NCBI GenBank assembly: GCA_963813895.1 | Contig: CAWFAS010000002.1 | Span: forward strand, 186,001 to 250,000 | Reading direction: 5' to 3' | DNA length: 64,000 bases | Source of the DNA: DASZWJ01 sp963813895 | GTDB taxonomy: Bacteria > Pseudomonadota > Gammaproteobacteria > JAURND01 | In this document: piece by piece, positions 1 through 8,901 of the stretch | Position numbering within the stretch: the first letter of the stretch is position 1 | How the letters are laid out: each line of letters begins with the position of its first letter | Translations under genes and position numbers: made by a program | Notes under the pieces: generated by a model | What the model saw: the letters and a program-made list of their open reading frames with translations, nothing else | The model's database searches: none | What the model was told of the DNA's origin: nothing

Positions 1-1583
1 CAATATTGATTGCCATGCTTGGATATTACAGCGTATGGCGGCTTTGGCCAGCGCTTGATTTTATATCTGCGAACAATTTTCCATCCTTTAAGTTAGTGAT
101 TTTTATTATCATAGCTTTATTTATTTCCCACTCGTTAATTATCAGTGGCGATAAGGATCGTCGTTTTATGGCGCACTATACCACTTACTTTGATGTCGCA
201 TGGAAGCACGGTATACAAGTGGTTTTGTCTTGCGTTTTTTTAGGTGCATTTTGGTTGCTACTTTGGTTAGGGGCGAGTTTATTTAAACTGATCAACCTGT
301 ATTTTATCGCACATTTAATTAATAAGAACTGGTTCGCCATTCCCATCAGCACATTAGTCTTTACTGCGGGACTGCATATTAGCGATATTCGCGCAAGTCT
401 GGTGCGCGGTACTCGTACACTTGTTCTGGTGTTTTTATCCTGGCTACTACCACTTATGACAATAATAGTAACAGGATTTTTAATCAGCTTAATATTCACT
501 GGCTTGACGCCACTTTGGCAAACGAAAATGGCTGCAAAAATTTTACTCGTTGCTGCGGCTATACTGATTACTCTCATCAATGCGACTTATCAAGATGGTA
601 GTCTTAAGCGTATGCCGCCAAAGATATTGCGTTATATGGGCACACTCGCAGCTTTGATATTAATGCCTCTGGTTGTATTGGCGGCTTATGCACTATGGCT
701 ACGTGTTGTGCAATATGGTTGGATTGCTAATCGTGTCTTTGCTGCGGCTTTTCTCTTGGTCGCTATTTTTTATGCGCTGGGTTATATAGGGGCAGTGTTT
801 AAATCAGGCCTTTGGTTACAATTTATTACTGTATGGAATTTTGTAGCAGCATTGCTGATTTTATTAGTTATTATGGCGCTATTCACGCCGCTTGCTGATC
901 CAGCACGCTTATCTGTTGCTAATCAAGTGATGCGGTTGCAGAAAGGACAGATTACACCACAAAAATTCGATTTTAATTATTTAAGTGCATCAGGTGAACG
1001 TTTTGGTAACGAGGCGTTAATGCATCTGCAAAATAACGCACAAGGACCACAGGCTGAATATATCCGAACACAGGCAAAAGCTATATTAAGTCTAAACAAT
1101 AGAGTACCAACTGCTCCCATAAACAAAGATATCATTACCATCATGTTGAATATACACACTCCAGATGGACATTTACCGCCTTCATTTTTGCAACAAAATT
1201 GGAACGTACCGCAATCAAATGATTTTCCTAGTTGTCTGCACTCTACCGCATCTACTAAGTGTGATGTTTGGATGGAGGATATCAATCATGATGGTAAAAA
1301 AGAAATCGTTGTCATGTCAGGAACCAGTTATGAGGGAGCTCAATTGGTTGGCTTTCAATACGATAAGCAAGGTGGCGTTTGGCAAATGATAGGCAAATGG
1401 AAGATACCTTATAGCTGCTCTGAATTTATTACAGCAGCAAGAGCTGGAAAATTTAATATGATACTGCCAAAACCGCCTATCTGGCCCGATATGGAAGTGA
1501 TGGGGCGCCGCTTTCTTTTTTTACTGCCTGATTCAGATATTAACAAATCTTGTATCCAAAAAAAGAATCATGCTCATCTCTGA
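1..1583 (+). CDS. DUF4153-like multi-spanning membrane protein (5' end outside window)
   Basis: The frame is open from the first base; an internal TTG at 6 is a possible but unsupported start, so the gene probably begins upstream. The visible 525 residues hold about nine to ten hydrophobic membrane segments in roughly the first 300 residues, then a soluble C-terminal tail of about 220 residues. The tail contains a DINHDGKKE motif like a calcium-binding or FG-GAP type loop (about residue 427). The hydrophobic part resembles DUF4153 proteins; this is recognition from sequence style, not a search. No function can be assigned. The stop lies 93 bases before the start of suhB on the same strand. 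Confidence 0.6.
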   Translation, partial: ILIAMLGYYSVWRLWPALDFISANNFPSFKLVIFIIIALFISHSLIISGDKDRRFMAHYTTYFDVAWKHGIQVVLSCVFLGAFWLLLWLGASLFKLINLYFIAHLINKNWFAIPISTLVFTAGLHISDIRASLVRGTRTLVLVFLSWLLPLMTIIVTGFLISLIFTGLTPLWQTKMAAKILLVAAAILITLINATYQDGSLKRMPPKILRYMGTLAALILMPLVVLAAYALWLRVVQYGWIANRVFAAAFLLVAIFYALGYIGAVFKSGLWLQFITVWNFVAALLILLVIMALFTPLADPARLSVANQVMRLQKGQITPQKFDFNYLSASGERFGNEALMHLQNNAQGPQAEYIRTQAKAILSLNNRVPTAPINKDIITIMLNIHTPDGHLPPSFLQQNWNVPQSNDFPSCLHSTASTKCDVWMEDINHDGKKEIVVMSGTSYEGAQLVGFQYDKQGGVWQMIGKWKIPYSCSEFITAARAGKFNMILPKPPIWPDMEVMGRRFLFLLPDSDINKSCIQKKNHAHL

Positions 1584-1676
1584 ATTCAACTCATAACTGC
1601 AACTTTTACTTCCTCTGGGCACTTATCTTTTTTTAGGGTAAAGTACCTATACCCGATACAGTTGAGACTTCTAATC

Positions 1677-2471
1677 ATGCATCCCATTTTAAATATTGCT
1701 ATCAGCGCTGCACGCAAAGCAGGCAATGTCATATTGCGCTCTACAGAACGACTGGATACTATCAACCCGACTACTAAAGGACTAAATGATTTCGTCACCG
1801 ACGTTGACAAAAAAGCGGAACAGGAAATCATTGCTATTATAAAAAAAGCCCAACCAGACCATCAGATCCTCGCTGAAGAAACTGGCTTACATAAAGGACT
1901 GGCAGAATGCGAATGGATAATAGACCCTCTGGACGGCACTCATAATTACATGCGTGGCTTTCCACATTTTAGTGTTTCAATTGCTTTTCGCTATCGTGGA
2001 AAAATAGAGCACGGCTTGGTTTATGATCCTATTCGAAATGAGCTGTTCACTGCTACACGGGGTGAAGGTGCGCGACTTAATGAGCGTCGCTTGCGGGTCA
2101 GCGCTACAACAAAACTGCAGAATGCTATGTTGGGAGTTGGCTTCCCTATGCGCCATCCAGAACAATTGCCAGGCCAACTGCAACTTTTCCAGCAACTTAT
2201 GCTGCAAATCTCCAAAATACGTTGTGCTGGCTCAGCCGCTTTGGATTTAGCCTATGTCGCAGCAGGCCGTCTGGATGGCTATTTAGAAAAGAACCTGAGG
2301 ATCTGGGATATTGCTGCTGGTGCATTATTAGTAAAGGAAGCGGGAGGCTTGGCAGGTGACTGGCTAGGGGAAGAAAACTATTTGGAAAGTGGTAATATTA
2401 TTGTTGGTACTCCAAAAATCTTTAGTGCTCTAACTCAATTTGTGGCGAAATCAAAGCTACCGAAAAGTTAA
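1677..2471 (+). CDS. suhB: Inositol-1-monophosphatase family protein SuhB
   Basis: 264 aa, the usual length for the family. It shows the Mg-dependent inositol monophosphatase motifs: LAEETG (first metal site, Glu), WIIDPLDGT (Asp-Pro-Leu-Asp metal site) and the C-terminal WDIAAGALLVKEAGG signature. SuhB dephosphorylates inositol-1-phosphate in vitro and in enterobacteria is also part of the rRNA antitermination complex. The ATG at 1677 fits the family N-terminus (MHPILNIA...); the in-frame TTG at 1662 would add only five unconserved residues. It is convergent with lpxA; a long perfect inverted repeat sits between the two stops. Confidence 0.92.
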   Translation: MHPILNIAISAARKAGNVILRSTERLDTINPTTKGLNDFVTDVDKKAEQEIIAIIKKAQPDHQILAEETGLHKGLAECEWIIDPLDGTHNYMRGFPHFSVSIAFRYRGKIEHGLVYDPIRNELFTATRGEGARLNERRLRVSATTKLQNAMLGVGFPMRHPEQLPGQLQLFQQLMLQISKIRCAGSAALDLAYVAAGRLDGYLEKNLRIWDIAAGALLVKEAGGLAGDWLGEENYLESGNIIVGTPKIFSALTQFVAKSKLPKS

Positions 2472-2485
2472 CTCAAATGGCGTCC

Positions 2486-2578
2486 ATGGGGTCAAGTCTT
2501 GGCATTTGACATTGGCAATGAATTTGTTTGATTTTTCAAATGACCCTGCCAATGTCAAATGCCAAGACTTGACCCCAT
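2486..2578. repeat. Perfect 32-bp inverted repeat between suhB and lpxA (RAYT-linked sequence)
   Basis: Arms 2486-2517 and 2547-2578 are perfect inverted copies around a 29-bp loop. The arm begins atggggtcaagtcttggca. The outer part, ggggtcaagt(a/c)tt, is shared with the 26-bp repeats that flank the REP-associated transposase at 28392-29484. The right arm runs into the first base (on the + strand) of the lpxA stop codon. Folded as RNA it would make a very stable hairpin at the 3' end of both convergent genes and may serve as a bidirectional terminator. Probably a small non-autonomous relative of the RAYT unit. Confidence 0.75.
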
Positions 2579-3402
2579 CACAAATCGCCCTGCGCGTCAG
2601 CTGAATTTTCTGGAGTTACATTATGTTGTTTTACCCTGGCCACTCCACGCTTGGAATTTTTTAAAGCTGCAATAAATAGCTGAATTTCCGGGCAGTCGTC
2701 CACCATGGCAGACAACTCATCGATTGCATCTTTTAGCCTTAAACCCCGACGGTAAACGATAACGTAAGCCCTGCGCAAATTACGAATGGTTTTATCACTA
2801 AACCCTCGACGTTTGAGGCCAACAGAATTAATTCCTATAGGTCCCCCAGGAAGACCGGTCACTAATACATAGGGGGGTATATCTTGCACTATTTTAGTAC
2901 TCCGCCCTAAAAAACTATGTGCGCCAATTTTCACATACTGATGTATGCCACAAAATGCTCCGAATACCACAAAATCTTCAACGGTAACGTGTCCACCCAG
3001 GCTTGCATTGTTAGCTAGAATAATGTCATTGCCAATCATACAATCATGCGCAACATGTGCATATGCCATAAAAAAATTACGGTTGCCTATACGAGTCACG
3101 CCTCCACCTTCTGGGGTACCGCGATTTAAGGTGCAAAATTCCCGAACAATATTATTATCACCAATTTCCAGATAAGTACTTTCCCCTTGATAGTGCGTAT
3201 GCTGAGGGTCACCACCTAGTGCAACAAAAGCATGAATTTTATTATTCCGTCCAATTTTCGTATTTGAGCTAATAACAACGTGAGGACCGATAAGAGTACC
3301 CTCATCAATTTCTACGCCAGGCCCAATGATTGAATAAGGTGAAATTTCAACGTTTTCTGCGATTTTGGCACTGGGATCAATAATAGCACGACTATCAATC
3401 AC
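2578..3402 (-). CDS. lpxA: UDP-N-acetylglucosamine acyltransferase LpxA
   Basis: First step of lipid A synthesis: transfers 3-hydroxyacyl from ACP to the 3-OH of UDP-GlcNAc in the cytoplasm. The sequence is a left-handed beta-helix of hexapeptide repeats, with the catalytic His region MAYAHVAHDCMIGN and the following GGHVTVEDFVVFG. I chose the GTG at 3402: it overlaps the fabZ stop as GTGA, has GGAG upstream, and matches the usual N-terminus (VIDSRAIIDPSAKI). The longer upstream ATG reads back into fabZ. 274 aa is slightly long; about 15 extra C-terminal residues follow the normal end. Last gene of the run; lpxB is not next to it. Confidence 0.95.
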   Translation of the reverse strand: MIDSRAIIDPSAKIAENVEISPYSIIGPGVEIDEGTLIGPHVVISSNTKIGRNNKIHAFVALGGDPQHTHYQGESTYLEIGDNNIVREFCTLNRGTPEGGGVTRIGNRNFFMAYAHVAHDCMIGNDIILANNASLGGHVTVEDFVVFGAFCGIHQYVKIGAHSFLGRSTKIVQDIPPYVLVTGLPGGPIGINSVGLKRRGFSDKTIRNLRRAYVIVYRRGLRLKDAIDELSAMVDDCPEIQLFIAALKNSKRGVARVKQHNVTPENSADAQGDL

Positions 3403-3842
3403 TTTTTGGGTCTCCGAGCATTCATTAATTCTGCGGAGCAAACCAATTCTCCGCCCACAGTCGCCACACCTTGAAATTTATAGATCTCTTGTTTATGACG
3501 GACCAACTTCACATTCAGTTGCAATTGATCTCCGGGTAACACCATGCGCTTAAAACGGACATTATCTATTCCCACCAACAAAAATAAACTTTCTTTATAA
3601 GTAGATGAGGGATCAGATTTTAAAAGAATAATTCCTGATGCCTGTGCCAAAGCTTCTAGAATCAATACACCAGGCATCACAGGCTGATCTGGAAAATGCC
3701 CCGTAAAAAAAGGTTCGTTCACGGTAACGTTTTTTATTGCTACCAAAGAATCCCACTCTTGGAATTCAAGAACTTTATCAATTAATAAAAATGGATATCG
3801 GTGTGGCAACAACGATAATATTTCTTGTATATCCATAATCAT
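3399..3842 (-). CDS. fabZ: (3R)-hydroxyacyl-ACP dehydratase FabZ
   Basis: 147 aa hot-dog fold dehydratase of type II fatty acid synthesis. The signature LPHRYPFLLIDKV (about residues 12-24) and the helix motif GHFPDQPVMPGVLILEALAQ, with the catalytic His and Glu, are intact. The ATG at 3842 has a strong ribosome site, GGAGGAG, about 10 bases upstream. It is coupled to lpxA by a 4-base GTGA overlap, the classical lpxD-fabZ-lpxA arrangement that balances fatty acid and lipid A synthesis. About 160 bases of non-coding sequence separate it from lpxD. Confidence 0.96.
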   Translation of the reverse strand: MIMDIQEILSLLPHRYPFLLIDKVLEFQEWDSLVAIKNVTVNEPFFTGHFPDQPVMPGVLILEALAQASGIILLKSDPSSTYKESLFLLVGIDNVRFKRMVLPGDQLQLNVKLVRHKQEIYKFQGVATVGGELVCSAELMNARRPKK

Positions 3843-4000
3843 ATTTATTTATCTCCTCCCGTTGTAAAGATGATCTTTAGGGATAGTCATGGCAGTAATT
3901 ACTTATCCTGCATTTTGCAACAACGTAAATAAAATCCCCCGCATTATAGACTCGATAGGGTGTTTTTTTATTGTTTGATAGAGACTAAGTGCGTCACTTT

Positions 4001-5056
4001 TTATTTAGTATCCAACAACTCAATATGGCCTTCCAATTTATATAATCTACGCGCAATATCATCTAACTGCCTAAAACGGGCAGCATTTTTTCGCCATTGT
4101 GCATTAGGCTGTAACGGTACGCCAGATGAATAAATACCCGGTTCTGTTATAGATGATGAAACATTAGCTAAAGCAGTTAAAATGACCCGGTCGGTAATTT
4201 CTATGTGTCCATTAATCGAAGCAGCACCTCCGACCATGCAGCCTTTTCCTATATGTGTCCCTCCTGCTATCCCGGTACAAGCAGCAATTGCGGTATGGTC
4301 ACCAATGTGGACGTTATGCGCTATCTGAATCTGGTTATCTAATTTCACTCCATTACCGATTACAGTATCTTCCAAGGCACCGCGATCAATTGTGGTATTG
4401 GCGCCGATTTCAGTATCATTGCCAATCGCTACTCCCCCCAACTGAGGAATTTTATACCAAACACCATTGTCATTTATCATTCCAAAACCATCACTACCAA
4501 TAACGGCTCCACTTTGTATGATCACCCGGTCACCGATGCAAACTGCATGATAAAGGGTTACATTGCTGTAAAGGCTACAGCCTGAACCTAAAGAAGAGTC
4601 ATTGCCTATTACACATCCCGCAGCGATTACCGTCTGTTCACCAATATAAACATTATCTCCAATGGTACAATGCGCACCTATACTGGCGCTGGCAGCTATC
4701 TGGCAGTTTTTTCCAACCACCGCTGTCGGATGAATCCCAGGTTTTGCAGTGCTTTTGGCTAAAAAAAGAGTAGCTACTTTGGCATAACCCAAATAAGGAT
4801 TATCAAGAATAAGTAAGTTTGTAGTGCAAAATTCAGAATATTTCGATGACAGAATGACCGCAGATGCCTGGGTGTCATGCAAAAATTTCTTGTATTTAGC
4901 AGCACCGCTCAGAGCGTTTTCATGAAAAAAACTGATTTGACCTGGTTTTGCTTTATCTAAGGAAGCAATACCATCAATAATACATTTTGGATCTCCCTTG
5001 AGTTCTGCCCCAAGGTAATGCGATAGTTCATCAAGAGAATGGCGGTCCTTTAACAT
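4001..5056 (-). CDS. lpxD: UDP-3-O-(3-hydroxyacyl)glucosamine N-acyltransferase LpxD
   Basis: 351 aa, normal length. It has an N-terminal uridine-binding domain (LDELSHYLGAELKGD..., with the ISFFHENAL segment), then about ten hexapeptide turns, including the conserved QIAHNVHIGDHTAIAACTG stretch that holds the catalytic His, and a C-terminal helical region. It adds the second acyl chain in lipid A synthesis. The start is ATG 5056, with GGAG eight bases upstream; a second ATG at 5060 is out of frame. It lies between skp and fabZ, all on the minus strand. Confidence 0.96.
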   Translation of the reverse strand: MLKDRHSLDELSHYLGAELKGDPKCIIDGIASLDKAKPGQISFFHENALSGAAKYKKFLHDTQASAVILSSKYSEFCTTNLLILDNPYLGYAKVATLFLAKSTAKPGIHPTAVVGKNCQIAASASIGAHCTIGDNVYIGEQTVIAAGCVIGNDSSLGSGCSLYSNVTLYHAVCIGDRVIIQSGAVIGSDGFGMINDNGVWYKIPQLGGVAIGNDTEIGANTTIDRGALEDTVIGNGVKLDNQIQIAHNVHIGDHTAIAACTGIAGGTHIGKGCMVGGAASINGHIEITDRVILTALANVSSSITEPGIYSSGVPLQPNAQWRKNAARFRQLDDIARRLYKLEGHIELLDTK

Positions 5057-5151
5057 TCATTGATCTCCAATATGGAAAGAACTGAGCCTAAATATCTACT
5101 AGTATGCCGCATGGTTGTCTGTCACTGCCCCCTTCGGGGAGGGTTAGGGGA

Positions 5152-5279
5152 CTGTCATCCGGACACGGCTGTCATCCTGAGCGTACCGAGCCGCGACCGT
5201 TAGGGAGCGTTTGCGTTGCTCCAATAAACGCTCCCTAAGGCTCTGTACGCTCAGGATGACAGCCGTGTCCGGATAACAG
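5152..5279. repeat. Palindromic intergenic repeat containing a 'ccgcgaccgttagggagcg' core
   Basis: Lies in the 350-bp gap between skp and lpxD. The outer arms start ctgtcatccggacacggctg and have a near-perfect inverted partner ending at 5279; inside is the shorter palindrome gagccgcgaccgttaggg ... ccctaaggctc. The inner core recurs at 18528-18595 and 54182-54250 and degenerately near 18076-18115. No coding potential: the open frame over it only reads through the repeat. It would form a strong hairpin in the skp-lpxD transcript. Confidence 0.8.
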
Positions 5280-5409
5280 CCATTCAGGATAATAATTACA
5301 ACTATCCCTTTTCCCAGCGGTCTCCGTCTCCCACAAGGAGAGAGGAAGTCGCCAAAGAAAAGGGAGACGCTTTCTAAAGTAGGCAAATACTTCCAAAAAT
5401 TACTTATGA

Positions 5410-5919
5410 CTATTTACTTTGCCATGCATTTAAAACGTCATTAGTCATATCTAATCCTGGATCTGAATAGGCAACGCTAGCAGAAATTAAAACGAGATTA
5501 AAGCCATTTTTAGTTGCAACTTTCTGTACTACAGCTTTGAGATCATTCATCAGCTGATTGATGGCTTTATTTTGTGCATCCATATAATCACGTTGAAAAG
5601 CTGTCTGGGTTTGTTGCAAGTTCTGTTCATCTTGAGCTAATTTCTGCTCTGCAGCCTGCTTATCTTTTGGTGACATCACAGCAGTATTTCGTCTGTAATC
5701 CTCGGCATTCTTTTTAAAATCATTCTGAGCAGAAATAATTTGTTTTTCTCTATCACTGAAATTCTTTTTTAAATTATCACTCACCTGCTTCATTTCAGGC
5801 AATTTTGGCAACAACTCCTGCAAATTAATAACTCCGATTTTGGTGTCAGCCATGGCAGGGGTTACTGCAGCTATGGATAATGAAAGTCCAATAAATAAAG
5901 CTAGTAATATTTTTTTCAT
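5410..5919 (-). CDS. skp: Periplasmic chaperone Skp/OmpH family
   Basis: 169 aa. The signal peptide is about residues 1-24 (hydrophobic core, then PAMADTKIG). It is followed by the strand KIGVINLQELL and a long charged coiled coil (about residues 40-125, rich in K/Q/D/E), and a short C-terminal strand returning to the body. Skp holds unfolded outer-membrane proteins in the periplasm and hands them to BamA. The ribosome site is AAGGAG, eight to nine bases before the ATG. It lies directly downstream of bamA, the normal order. Confidence 0.92.
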   Translation of the reverse strand: MKKILLALFIGLSLSIAAVTPAMADTKIGVINLQELLPKLPEMKQVSDNLKKNFSDREKQIISAQNDFKKNAEDYRRNTAVMSPKDKQAAEQKLAQDEQNLQQTQTAFQRDYMDAQNKAINQLMNDLKAVVQKVATKNGFNLVLISASVAYSDPGLDMTNDVLNAWQSK

Positions 5920-6263
5920 GAAATAACTCCTTAAGTTTTAATCAGTTGATTAGGTTTTACAGAGATTAATCTCTTAGTCTCTGGTCTCACATGTCACTAG
6001 GCAATTGTTGCCCGCTCAAGTAACTTTCTTCCCGTCAGCTTACGCTGACATGACCGTAGGAATTCTTTCTAGATATGCCTAGAAAGGGATGCCTATTGTT
6101 CGAGATCAGATTATTTAAGTAACAGATTACTCAAATCGCCTTACCCAAGACGGTAATATAAGTCATCAATGCTTAAATTTAAAGAACAAAAGCGAATATT
6201 ACCACTCCTTTTGCGTAAGGGAATCTCACATAAGGGCACTAAGCCACATTAGAAACATCAATT

Positions 6264-6393
6264 GTAACTGCTCACTCCGTCGTCCCGCGGCTTGTCCGCG
6301 GGATCCAGAAATGAGGTTTCGCAGCTTTTCCTGGATCCCGCGGACAAGCCGCGGGACGACGGGACTGAGCTGGCTACGGCGCACAGCAGTTAC
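6264..6393. repeat. 130-bp palindromic element, copy 1 (cgtcgtcccgcggcttgtcc family)
   Basis: Bounded by gtaactgctcac at the left and its imperfect inverse (gcgcacagcagttac) at the right. Inside is a long inverted repeat, cgtcgtcccgcggcttgtcc ... ggacaagccgcgggacgacg. A second copy, in the opposite orientation and of the same 130-bp length, is at 52591-52720; a deletion relic is at about 41706-41764. It lies downstream of bamA in the bamA-skp gap. The remaining upstream part of the gap (5920-6263) holds no gene, only a small hairpin tttcta...tagaaa near 6068. Confidence 0.85.
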
Positions 6394-6399
6394 CATTAA

Positions 6400-8676
6400 T
6401 TAAAGGCTGGTCCCCACCGAGAATTGGAAGAACTCCAGTTGATCTCCACTTTGTGGATTCAGCGCCTGAGCTAAACTGAACTTTAAGGGTCCAAGCGGCG
6501 AGATCCAGTCTACTTCGACACCGGCTGAAGTACGCAGCCCTCCTATATTTATCTGATTTTGAAAGACATTTCCGGCATCTACGAAAACAGAGGTGCGCAA
6601 TTTCTCGCTGATGGGATTGGGGAAAATCAGGTTGAAACTGCCTGTAGCCTCAACACTTCCGCCAATGGGACGATGATCAGAAATGGGGCCGAGGGTATTA
6701 CCTTCATAACCACGCACTGTGCCGATACCACCGGCATAAAAGTTCTTAAAAAATGGTAATTGATCAAAACCATCGTACCCATTACCATAGCCCCAATTAG
6801 TATTGAGGGCAACGATAAATCCTTTTTTAATCGGTTGGTATAAAGTCGCATTATAAAATACTTTGTAATAATCTAGACTTTTTGGCAATACGGGTACACC
6901 TACCTCTGCACCTACATATTGATTAAAGCCTTTAGTGGGTAGAATGGCGCGATCGTAAGTATTATGAGTCCATCCAGCCGTCAGTTTAACGTTATTAAAA
7001 TCGTCACCATGTTCATTTATAAATTGTTGAATGGTATGTGACTGAGTATTTCCTGCCCTTAGTTCTAAATACTCATAGCCATAGCCAAAACTTAAGTAAT
7101 CAAACTCTGACATCGGCACACGATAGTTCACCATTGCGCCATAAGCATCTAAAGTGTAAGGCACTAGATTGATGTCGCTAGGTGTAGTCTGCTGGTAATA
7201 AACTGAGAAACCGCGGCTAATGCCGGATTGAGTATAATAGGGATTAAAATAGTTGAAACTATAGGTTTGGGCGTATGAGCTATTATTAAAACCTAAAGAG
7301 ACTGACTTGCCAGTTCCCTTATAATTTTTTTGTGTAATATTTGCCCCATAAAGAAAACCATACGTATCTGAATAACCCACCTGCGCGCTTGCCGTAGTTG
7401 AGGAAGTTTCTTTTAGGCTATATAACATATCAACCTGATCAGGTTCACCTGGAACCGGTTGCAGTTTAACATCGATATTATCTACATATCCGAGATTATT
7501 GAGGCGGCGTTTAGTTTCATCTACTTGCTGTGCGGAGTAGGCACCGCCTTCCATTTGTCTTGTTTCACGCCGGAACACATAATCAGCAGTTTTAGTGTTG
7601 CCCGTGTAATCAATATTCCGCACATAAATTCGACTGCCTGGATTCACATCAAATGTCAGAAATACCAGTTTATTGGCTTGATCAATGGTAGGCTTGGTGT
7701 TAACAGTAGCATTAGCATAACCCTGATTCCCATAGAAACGGCTGATAAAATTATTGATAGTTAATATTTTTTTGCGCGAAAATATTTCATTTGGTTTTAT
7801 TACAATCAGCTGTTCCACCCTAGCTTGTTCGCCTAATAGATTACCTTCAACATTAAAACCTTTAATTCGGAATACATCGCCTTCCGTTATACTGATAGTA
7901 ATATAAACATCTTTGCGGTTAGGTGTAATAGTCACTTGACTTGAATTTACTTTGAAATTTAAGTAACCACGATCAAAGTAATAAGAGCGTAATGCATCCA
8001 AATCTTGCTCTAATTTATCTGAGGAATAATCATCGGTACTGCTGAAAAACTGCCACCAATGGGTGGGAGCCATCGGAAAAGTACTTATCAATTTTTTATC
8101 GCTAAAATTATTGTTTCCTATGATATTGATCTGTTTAACTTTAGCTACATGACCTTCGGAAATTTTGATGGCCAACTGTACACGATTGCGGCTTTCTGGT
8201 GTGACTTCAGTATCCACCGTAGCATCATATCTACCCAGTGAATAGTACTGCTCAAGCAAAGCCTGCTTCATACCTGCTATGGTTGCCTGATTAAAATTCT
8301 CGCCTTCAGCTATGCCAGCCTGCTTCAAAGCCGTCATTAAATCATCAGTCTTAACCTGCTTATTACCGGAAATTTTGATGGCTCCAATCGTAGCACGCTC
8401 TACAACCTGGATAACTAAGGTATTTCCTTTGCGCGCCAGGCTAACGTCACTAAAAAATCCGGTCTGGTATAGGGAATTAATGATGGCTGCAGTATCGCTC
8501 TCAGATAATACCTGACCCGTATGCACAGGCAAATATTCCAGTACTGTCTGACGGGTAATACGTTGCAGGCCATCAATTTCAATATTTTTTACCACAAATT
8601 CTTCTGCAGCGAACGCTGGGACGCTACTCATACAAAACAAAATTGTGCAAATTTTACTTATTTTTTTCAATGACAT
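6400..8676 (-). CDS. bamA: Outer membrane assembly factor BamA
   Basis: 758 aa, Omp85 family; folds beta-barrel proteins into the outer membrane. The signal peptide is residues 1-23 (ends VPAFAAEE). Five POTRA domains follow (about 24-420), then a 16-strand barrel. The diagnostic VRGYEGNTLGP loop motif and GLRTSAGVEVDWISPLGPL near the end are present. The last residues are FFQFSVGTSL, so the terminal residue is Leu rather than the usual aromatic of a barrel signal. It sits between dxr and skp; rseP, which usually separates dxr and bamA, is absent. The 225-bp gap to dxr holds no gene. Confidence 0.97.
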   Translation of the reverse strand: MSLKKISKICTILFCMSSVPAFAAEEFVVKNIEIDGLQRITRQTVLEYLPVHTGQVLSESDTAAIINSLYQTGFFSDVSLARKGNTLVIQVVERATIGAIKISGNKQVKTDDLMTALKQAGIAEGENFNQATIAGMKQALLEQYYSLGRYDATVDTEVTPESRNRVQLAIKISEGHVAKVKQINIIGNNNFSDKKLISTFPMAPTHWWQFFSSTDDYSSDKLEQDLDALRSYYFDRGYLNFKVNSSQVTITPNRKDVYITISITEGDVFRIKGFNVEGNLLGEQARVEQLIVIKPNEIFSRKKILTINNFISRFYGNQGYANATVNTKPTIDQANKLVFLTFDVNPGSRIYVRNIDYTGNTKTADYVFRRETRQMEGGAYSAQQVDETKRRLNNLGYVDNIDVKLQPVPGEPDQVDMLYSLKETSSTTASAQVGYSDTYGFLYGANITQKNYKGTGKSVSLGFNNSSYAQTYSFNYFNPYYTQSGISRGFSVYYQQTTPSDINLVPYTLDAYGAMVNYRVPMSEFDYLSFGYGYEYLELRAGNTQSHTIQQFINEHGDDFNNVKLTAGWTHNTYDRAILPTKGFNQYVGAEVGVPVLPKSLDYYKVFYNATLYQPIKKGFIVALNTNWGYGNGYDGFDQLPFFKNFYAGGIGTVRGYEGNTLGPISDHRPIGGSVEATGSFNLIFPNPISEKLRTSVFVDAGNVFQNQINIGGLRTSAGVEVDWISPLGPLKFSLAQALNPQSGDQLEFFQFSVGTSL

Positions 8677-8901
8677 GATGAACGCACTATCCTCTCAGTC
8701 TGTTTATCTCTTAGTGAGCAAAAATTACTTTTCAGAAAATTATTTTTTTATGTCTCTGAAAAGTTATAGATTTGCTTCGCACTCCGATCAATTCATCCCT
8801 GAAAATAGTACTTCGCAAACAGCATAAATCCCTATACTGGCAAAATTTACAAAGGCTGGAGTATACCACTAGCCCCACGGCAAACAATAGTTTTTAGTGA
8901 C

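Noticed and set aside
5144..5386. 80-codon minus-strand frame between skp and lpxD
   Set aside because: It lies on the 5152-5279 palindrome and reads typical repeat-derived peptide; no ribosome site.
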